Below, piece after piece: positions 60,401 through 64,000 of a stretch of 64,000 nt of DNA. The notes under the pieces were generated by a model. The model was not told the origin of the DNA and searched no databases. It worked only from the letters and a program-made list of their open reading frames with translations. A program made the position numbers and the translations under genes. The stretch is from Aquila chrysaetos chrysaetos (taxonomy: Eukaryota > Chordata > Aves > Accipitriformes > Accipitridae). The DNA lies in assembly GCF_900496995.4 (NCBI RefSeq), contig NC_044022.1:18304938-18368937 (forward strand), written 5' to 3'. How positions within the stretch are numbered: the stretch's first letter is position 1; each line of letters starts with the position of its first letter.

Positions 60401-63367
60401 ATAAGATAGCAGGAATAACTAGAAGTTATGACTTCTCCAGACAAAAGTGAAAACAAGGACCTAGTATTTTTAGATGATTTAGATTTCACTCATAATTATT
60501 AAAACCAAGTTCTAGAATTATTTACAACTTATTGAAGAGAAATATCTAGCTACTTCATATTGATACATATTAATCTGCTCTACCACTACGAGTTGGTAGT
60601 GGAAAAAAGTTTTTTTAACCTATACCTTTATCATTATGAGCAGTTAACCTCATAACAGTGACGACGGTAAAGTTTTAAAGAAAAGACAGTTTGGAGATAT
60701 ATTAGTCCATAAAAGTTTGGGAGGAAATAGGAAAAACACTAGAACAGTTTTAATGAACATCAGGTATGCAAAAACACCAAACACATTAAAATTCTACCTC
60801 ATATAAAAATAAATAGCTTCAATACTTCAGAGGAAACCTGCACAGAGAACCAAGATAGAATTTTATCTTTTTTGACACCATATTCAAACAGAGGCATCAG
60901 ACAGAGCAGAGCGATTGCTCATGTGATTTAGATGTAAAATTCCTACACAAATACACACCCAAGATTATGTTCACTTACTGCCCTAAACACTTACTGTGGT
61001 ACTGTTGCCAATCCTGGCATTTCCTGCTCTGTATCTCTACATTTGATACAGATGATTACTGCTACATTTTTAGGGGAATGATACACTTGCCAACTCAATC
61101 ACATCTTAGTTTTTTCAGAGAACTTATCTGGTTTAAGATAACTATGAATTTTAATGCTGTCGTCTGGCAAGCTGGTAGCCTGTCTTCATGTCACGTGCAT
61201 GTGTAGCAAGCACACTTATTTACACATAGATGTCTATTAAATCCCCTATAATACTCCAGAGTTTCCTTGGTGTCTTTATATTAGTTCGCTAGCATCACTT
61301 CATATTTATGCAACATAATACACCTGATGAGAGAAAGCACACACCATCATTTAACAGAGGACAGTACAGATACTGTCCCATCAAACATGCATGACAAGTA
61401 TATCCGTGGATGAATGAATGACTTCATTTGTGGTCTTTTTTGCAAGACAGGTACCATGCTATCCTCAAATATTTTTGCCTTTATTCAAACTGAGAGGCAC
61501 TTTATAACTTTATTATACTTGACTAATCTTGATATATTACAAATGACCCTTTTCAGATCACTCTGCACATATCTGGTATGTAGTAACAGATAACATTTTT
61601 ACCTCCTACAGAGAACCTAATGACAAACAAACATATACTATTTCAACAGCTACAGAAGCACAGTGCAAAAGTCTTTTCCCTTTCTTTTCAAATACTCTCG
61701 TAACTTTCAAAAAACGGTCTGCTTAAAATTCCTCGTCTCCCACACTCTTACCGCAGTAATGACTCAGCATCATGATAGCCAATGGGATGAACTGGAATTT
61801 TCGGGAGACCTACACCACTGGCTTTGTCTAATCGGTAGGTATATTCTGAAAGCAAAAGACACATATTTTCATATTTACAACTCTCAGAAGGAATCTGTAC
61901 AGTTCATAGCACAGTCTGCAGTCATGCATTTAGAGCTGGCTGGAAATTTTTAAATTATTTGCTATTTTTTTGTGTTGAAATGCTTTTAGATAGAAATATT
62001 TCCTTCCACGGGAAAGAACTTCACACTAAGCCACAGATAAAGAACAAGAGCAAAAAGGGAGCCCGTAGTCTGATGCTTGGAACATTCAGCTGGGAACAAA
62101 AAAACTTTTGCCAGTCGGTAAGAGATGCAGATAAAATCTTACACACTGGGTTACTGAATACCCTGTCTTGCTGTTTTCATGAACAAAATGAAGTCTAGGT
62201 TTTGTTCTGACAAAGCTCAAATACAAATCATGCATTTTTTACAAATAAGAATCTTAATTTTCACAACGTGGACAAAATTTGATGTTTGCAAGCCAGCACG
62301 TATGGAAAACAATAGTTTGCTCCTTAATACAACATTCACAGGGACCCTTGTTGAGGGAAGCAGACAGGGATTCATCTATGAGATCACTGACTCTAGCATG
62401 AGGAATCAGAAATCTCTCTCATGGTCTGCTCCTGCCATGAACATACTGAAGTTGTGCTGGCTAGAGGCAACTTTCCCCATCACTTAGGGACTACTCTTCC
62501 TGAGGTGACTGCCTCCCTCAGATATGCTGGCTCAAGTGCTGGCATGAATGGTTCTTAAAGCATTTCAGTTAAAATGATCTGGGTTAGGTGCTAAATGAAA
62601 CAGTTTAGGCAGAGCTCAAATAAGCAGCTGAGGAAGCATGAGCTGAAGGTGATGAACCAGTGGAGAATGGTCATCTTCTCAGGAGACTCAGCTGCAGCCA
62701 GGTGACATGAGTCACAGCATGAAAGATCTCAGCATTGCCAGCAGGGGCTCTTGTGGAGGGAAAGCAGCCCAAATCCTGCAAAAACGAGAACTGCAAAAGC
62801 AAAGAAACCTGTGAGCTGTGCAGGCTGGTTCCTTGCTGACTGACTGATGAGAAGCAGAAAGAAATGACTAGGGCTTCAGCTGTCAAATACCTGTGTCATG
62901 ATCTCTGGTGTGTCATGATCTCCGGGCTAACTTGGGTATGTCTATGAAGTTAAGCAGCCCAGCACTGCACTGTGTGGCTCCCTTAACATCCCCTCACTTT
63001 CTCTCATGCACCATTTGCAGAAGTGGTCTACTGACATGAAGACCAAAGCTGCCTCTTTTGAGCAACAGAAAAACTAAGAAAAAAATGCGTTTTGTTCCAA
63101 GGGAAAGAACATCCCCATTACCTTCCCCTGCCTTTCCTGAAACCAGACCCTCAGAGCATGACTTCTCTCATGTCACTCACCTTTTGCAGGATAACCTGGT
63201 GTCAGAGGATCCCCTGCCCCATTCAGGTTTAACACATTTCCACGCTGGGCTCCTCCACCTGGAAGGTTCCAGCCATTTGGATAGGGATCTACTCCTGGGG
63301 CGCAGTAGTCAGCAGGGTCAGAGTACAGAATAACTCCCTTGGCACCTGCCTGTTCAGCATTCTTCAC
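45223..63367 (-). CDS. FOLH1: FOLH1 gene (glutamate carboxypeptidase II), coding exons 6-19
   Basis: Second M28B peptidase gene, on the same strand and upstream of NAALAD2. GCPII is a type II membrane homodimer that cleaves terminal glutamate from N-acetyl-aspartyl-glutamate and from folate polyglutamates. Fourteen exons join in frame into about 538 residues ending in the family C-terminus [14 protein letters not shown]1-type markers: [17 protein letters not shown] (exon 10), TPLMY (13), [11 protein letters not shown] (14), [14 protein letters not shown] with Asn at the GCPII Asn519 position (15), [14 protein letters not shown] (16). All zinc ligands, the Glu-Glu pair, three arginines of the S1 patch and the Lys-Tyr pair (HNKYAG) are present. 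Trp541 of the human arene site is Ser. Exons 1-5 (cytosolic tail, anchor, first ectodomain part) lie beyond the right edge. Confidence 0.88.
45413..46459 (-). other. FOLH1 intron 18
   Basis: Nothing recognised. Confidence 0.55.
46460..46552 (-). CDS. FOLH1: FOLH1 exon 18: dimerisation domain
   Basis: The 93 bases encode [20 protein letters not shown] and [30 protein letters not shown] equals human FOLH1; the start NQLAVRSL is more changed. Acceptor TTTTAG|C, donor TAG|GTAAGA. Confidence 0.93.
46553..48256 (-). other. FOLH1 intron 17
   Basis: About 1.7 kb; no gene or repeat recognised. Confidence 0.55.
48257..48338 (-). CDS. FOLH1: FOLH1 exon 17: dimerisation domain
   Basis: The 82 bases encode [20 protein letters not shown] and LQQIDIN. 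The NFS sequon (Asn638 equivalent) is kept. Acceptor CTCCAG|AT, donor TAA|GTATGT. Confidence 0.92.
48339..49540 (-). other. FOLH1 intron 16
   Basis: Contains a CR1 relic (48960-49205) and a short GTGTGTGCACATGCGCACAC stretch near 48720; otherwise nothing recognised. Confidence 0.6.
48960..49205 (+). mobile_element. Old CR1 LINE 3' fragment
   Basis: Diverged CR1 tail: GGAAATAAGGAGAATCTTTTC, GTCTCTGTCCTTGGAGGTTTTC, GAGCAACCTGGTCTGACC, then TCTAACCTCAATTATCCTATGATC. In intron 16 of FOLH1, antisense to the gene. Confidence 0.75.
49541..49805 (-). CDS. FOLH1: FOLH1 exon 16: last zinc-ligand His, end of catalytic domain
   Basis: The 265 bases encode 88 residues from [19 protein letters not shown] through [19 protein letters not shown] and [17 protein letters not shown] to VSF. 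Tyr-His of PVYHSVY corresponds to Tyr552 and His553. Acceptor TTTCAG|A, donor TTTG|GTACGT. Same length and phase as NAALAD2 exon 16. Confidence 0.95.
49806..50610 (-). other. FOLH1 intron 15
   Basis: Nothing recognised. Confidence 0.55.
50611..50701 (-). CDS. FOLH1: FOLH1 exon 15: paralogue-diagnostic Asn and arginine patch
   Basis: The 91 bases encode [18 protein letters not shown] and [22 protein letters not shown] carries the GCPII Asn519 that binds substrate; GRARY carries Arg534 and Arg536. The last residue, Ser, replaces human Trp541. Acceptor AAAAG|A, donor TCG|GTAAGT. Confidence 0.94.
50933..50999. repeat. 67-bp direct repeat, copy 1
   Basis: Starts AAGCCTCCTGTTC and ends TGCAAT; aligns without gaps to 51376-51442 with 10 mismatches in 67 bases. 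The sequence outside these borders does not match between copies. Confidence 0.85.
51376..51442. repeat. 67-bp direct repeat, copy 2
   Basis: Ungapped match to copy 1 443 bases away. On the coding strand this copy reads open as [18 protein letters not shown], followed by FRYER and a GTAAAG donor-like sequence just outside. Copy 1 has a stop in the same frame. Confidence 0.85.
51588..51679 (-). CDS. FOLH1: FOLH1 exon 14
   Basis: The 92 bases encode [19 protein letters not shown] and [27 protein letters not shown] matches human FOLH1. Acceptor TTCTAG|A, donor CCAG|GTCAGT. Confidence 0.92.
51680..53685 (-). other. FOLH1 intron 13
   Basis: About 2 kb; only an AT-rich stretch at 52925-53015. No gene or repeat family recognised. 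Confidence 0.55.
53686..53753 (-). CDS. FOLH1: FOLH1 exon 13
   Basis: The 68 bases encode [20 protein letters not shown] and KE, with the Arg463 equivalent. The NLT sequon of NAALAD2 and human FOLH1 is SLT here, so one glycan site is lost. Acceptor TTTCAG|GA, donor GAG|GTAATA. Confidence 0.93.
53754..54306 (-). other. FOLH1 intron 12
   Basis: A coding-strand frame of 125 codons (53718-54095) runs through most of this intron and into exon 13 in the wrong frame. No domain recognised; most likely chance. Confidence 0.5.
54307..54370 (-). CDS. FOLH1: FOLH1 exon 12: zinc-binding Asp
   Basis: The 64 bases encode [19 protein letters not shown] and [11 protein letters not shown] is exactly as in human FOLH1 (Asn451, Asp453). 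Acceptor TCATAG|G, donor GAAG|GTACCT. Confidence 0.93.
54521..54597. repeat. GT/GA compound microsatellite
   Basis: (GT)n followed by (GA)n, GGGAGA and GGGA/GGAA units over about 77 bases, 73 bases from the exon 11 donor in FOLH1 intron 11. On the coding strand it is a pyrimidine tract followed by (AC)n. Confidence 0.9.
54670..54752 (-). CDS. FOLH1: FOLH1 exon 11: catalytic Glu and zinc Glu
   Basis: The 83 bases encode [18 protein letters not shown] and LLGSTEWAE. Catalytic Glu and zinc Glu adjacent; calcium-ligand Glu residues present. Acceptor TTGCAG|GA, donor GAG|GTAAAC. Confidence 0.95.
54753..56151 (-). other. FOLH1 intron 10
   Basis: Nothing recognised. Confidence 0.55.
56152..56271 (-). 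CDS. FOLH1: FOLH1 exon 10: zinc ligands His and bridging Asp
   Basis: The 120 bases encode [20 protein letters not shown] and [20 protein letters not shown]. Identical to human FOLH1 through the zinc-ligand region and [10 protein letters not shown]. Acceptor CTCTAG|AC, donor AAAG|GTAATG. Confidence 0.95.
56272..57297 (-). other. FOLH1 intron 9
   Basis: Holds the 23-bp tandem duplication (56547-56592); otherwise nothing recognised. Confidence 0.55.
56547..56592. repeat. Perfect 23-bp tandem duplication
   Basis: GCAGCTTTCCTCTAAAGATA plus GAA occurs twice in tandem without mismatch; a third start (GCATCTTTCC) follows and decays. In FOLH1 intron 9. Confidence 0.85.
57298..57383 (-). CDS. FOLH1: FOLH1 exon 9
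   Basis: The 86 bases encode [20 protein letters not shown] and [16 protein letters not shown] matches human FOLH1. Acceptor CACTAG|A, donor CCAG|GTAAAG. Confidence 0.93.
57384..59469 (-). other. FOLH1 intron 8
   Basis: Its right half is the CR1 copy at 58275-59290; the left part (57384-58274) shows nothing I recognise. There is no counterpart of the exon-like segment found in NAALAD2 intron 8. Confidence 0.6.
58275..59290 (+). mobile_element. CR1 LINE, 5'-truncated, with intact FADD motif
   Basis: About 1 kb in FOLH1 intron 8, antisense to the gene. The + frame from 58295 reads [20 protein letters not shown], then [20 protein letters not shown] (RT palm, catalytic FADD kept) and [20 protein letters not shown] to a stop near 58560. 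It resumes at [11 protein letters not shown] and, in another frame, at 58735-59223 with the CR1 C-terminal part ([50 protein letters not shown]). The 3' end is TTTTATGATTCTATGATTCTAT. Stops and frameshifts make it inactive. Confidence 0.92.
59470..59568 (-). CDS. FOLH1: FOLH1 exon 8
   Basis: The 99 bases encode [20 protein letters not shown] and [13 protein letters not shown]. The Asp of the usual PPDSSW is His. Sequons NVS and NYS. Acceptor ATAATAG|T, donor AG|GTCAGT. Confidence 0.92.
59569..61751 (-). other. FOLH1 intron 7
   Basis: Contains a run of GCATTT units at 59911-59928 giving two overlapping ATTTGCAT octamers; a 107-codon minus frame (59787-60110) crosses it with no recognisable domain. 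Otherwise nothing recognised. Confidence 0.55.
61752..61845 (-). CDS. FOLH1: FOLH1 exon 7
   Basis: The 94 bases encode [17 protein letters not shown] and [18 protein letters not shown] is FOLH1-like. Acceptor TTTCAG|AA, donor CG|GTAAGA. Confidence 0.93.
61846..63180 (-). other. FOLH1 intron 6
   Basis: No gene or repeat family recognised. Confidence 0.55.
63181..63367 (-). CDS. FOLH1: FOLH1 exon 6: protease-associated domain
   Basis: The 187 bases encode [32 protein letters not shown] and [12 protein letters not shown] to GYPAK. They contain the Asn257 and calcium-ligand (Thr, Tyr) equivalents. The last 139 bases differ from NAALAD2 exon 6 at only 9 positions, while the first 48 differ at 19. 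Acceptor TTTGCAG|G, donor AAAAG|GTGAGT. Confidence 0.94.
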
Positions 63368-64000
63368 CTGCAAAGCACATCTCCAGTCCCCATCCAGTCC
63401 TTTATAGCTTTACACCAGAGTTCAAGGGGCAAAAGAAAGTAATATAAATTACAGTGATTATTCCTCAGGGCCTTTTACAGTGCTTGGGGCTAAGTAAAGG
63501 GCCCATAGCATCTCATATCATAAAAATTCCTGAAAATAGATATGTAGATTATCAGGTTCCATATGAAAGTAAGAGGTTTGCTATTGCTTTGAATTTTAGT
63601 TAGGCGATAACGGCAGTGACACATCCTTCACAGTATTAGTACATAACCTGAGTTTGTATTCTGTCATTCCGATCAACACAATCAACTGACTATTGAAATG
63701 TACACATCATGGATGGAAAAAACTGTATCACATTGATGCAACTTTATCTTTTAGTTAGTCATGTATTTACCTTATTTACCTAAATGATCTCCTGAACGTA
63801 TCTCAGCATTCAGACTACAAAGGAAGATTATTATTGGAGAGCTTGAAACTGTCCTTGGCTGTGAACAAGACTAACTCCAGAGTGTGTATCTTAGGCTTAT
63901 TACAGCAGAAGGACTGACCTGCATGCTGTTTTGATTAAAAAAGTGTTCTCATGCGACTTTATTATTGTACAATACTGATTGGTAGAGAGTGAGAGAAAAT
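63368..64000 (-). other. FOLH1 intron 5 (partial)
   Basis: Exon 5 (DLVYVNY...FRGNK) was looked for on the minus strand and is not present, so it lies beyond the right edge. Nothing else recognised. Confidence 0.6.

Noticed and set aside
1..64000. tRNA, rRNA genes, CRISPR arrays or operon-type structures
   Set aside because: Looked for and not seen; the window has the character of vertebrate intron-rich DNA.

Overview
The window looks like bird nuclear DNA. It carries CR1 LINE copies of several ages, with 3' ends built from short ATTCTATGAT-like repeats, and a retroviral solo LTR. The genes are spliced into many short exons with GT-AG introns of a few hundred bases to about 5.7 kb. All recognisable protein-coding sequence is on the minus strand, so the genes run from high to low coordinates.

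Two M28B metallopeptidase genes lie head to tail. The left gene (CDS 34697 down to 1585) is NAALAD2 (glutamate carboxypeptidase III). Exons 1 to 18 are all present; the last coding exon falls beyond the left edge. The right gene (63367 down to 45223) is FOLH1 (glutamate carboxypeptidase II). Exons 6 to 19, including the stop codon, are inside; exons 1 to 5 lie beyond the right edge. Exons are numbered from the human 19-exon structure. The thirteen exons present in both genes (6 to 18) have identical lengths and phases, so the pair is an old tandem duplication. Zinc ligands, the catalytic glutamate pair and nearly all substrate-binding residues are kept in both. A Ser/Asn difference in exon 15 separates GCPIII-type from GCPII-type and supports the two names.

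Between the genes (34.7 to 45.2 kb) I find no gene, only a GC-rich proximal promoter, CR1 fragments, an LTR-like stretch and AT-rich simple sequence. The NAALAD2 introns carry a 1.9-kb CR1 (intron 16), an 841-bp solo LTR with 5-bp target-site duplication and a CR1 tail (intron 13), an antisense CR1 fragment (intron 2) and an 18-bp tandem repeat (intron 3). The FOLH1 introns carry a 1-kb CR1 with an intact FADD motif (intron 8), a CR1 relic (intron 16), a GT/GA microsatellite (intron 11) and a 67-bp direct repeat pair (intron 14).

Both proteins are expected to be type II membrane homodimeric zinc peptidases that remove C-terminal glutamate, from N-acetyl-aspartyl-glutamate in both cases and from folate polyglutamates for FOLH1.

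The most notable observations are: a sharp block of near identity between the two genes in the last 139 bases of exon 6, which suggests gene conversion; an exon-like 147-bp open segment with good splice sites in NAALAD2 intron 8 that would act as a poison exon; and loss of the GCPII arene-site tryptophan in the bird FOLH1.
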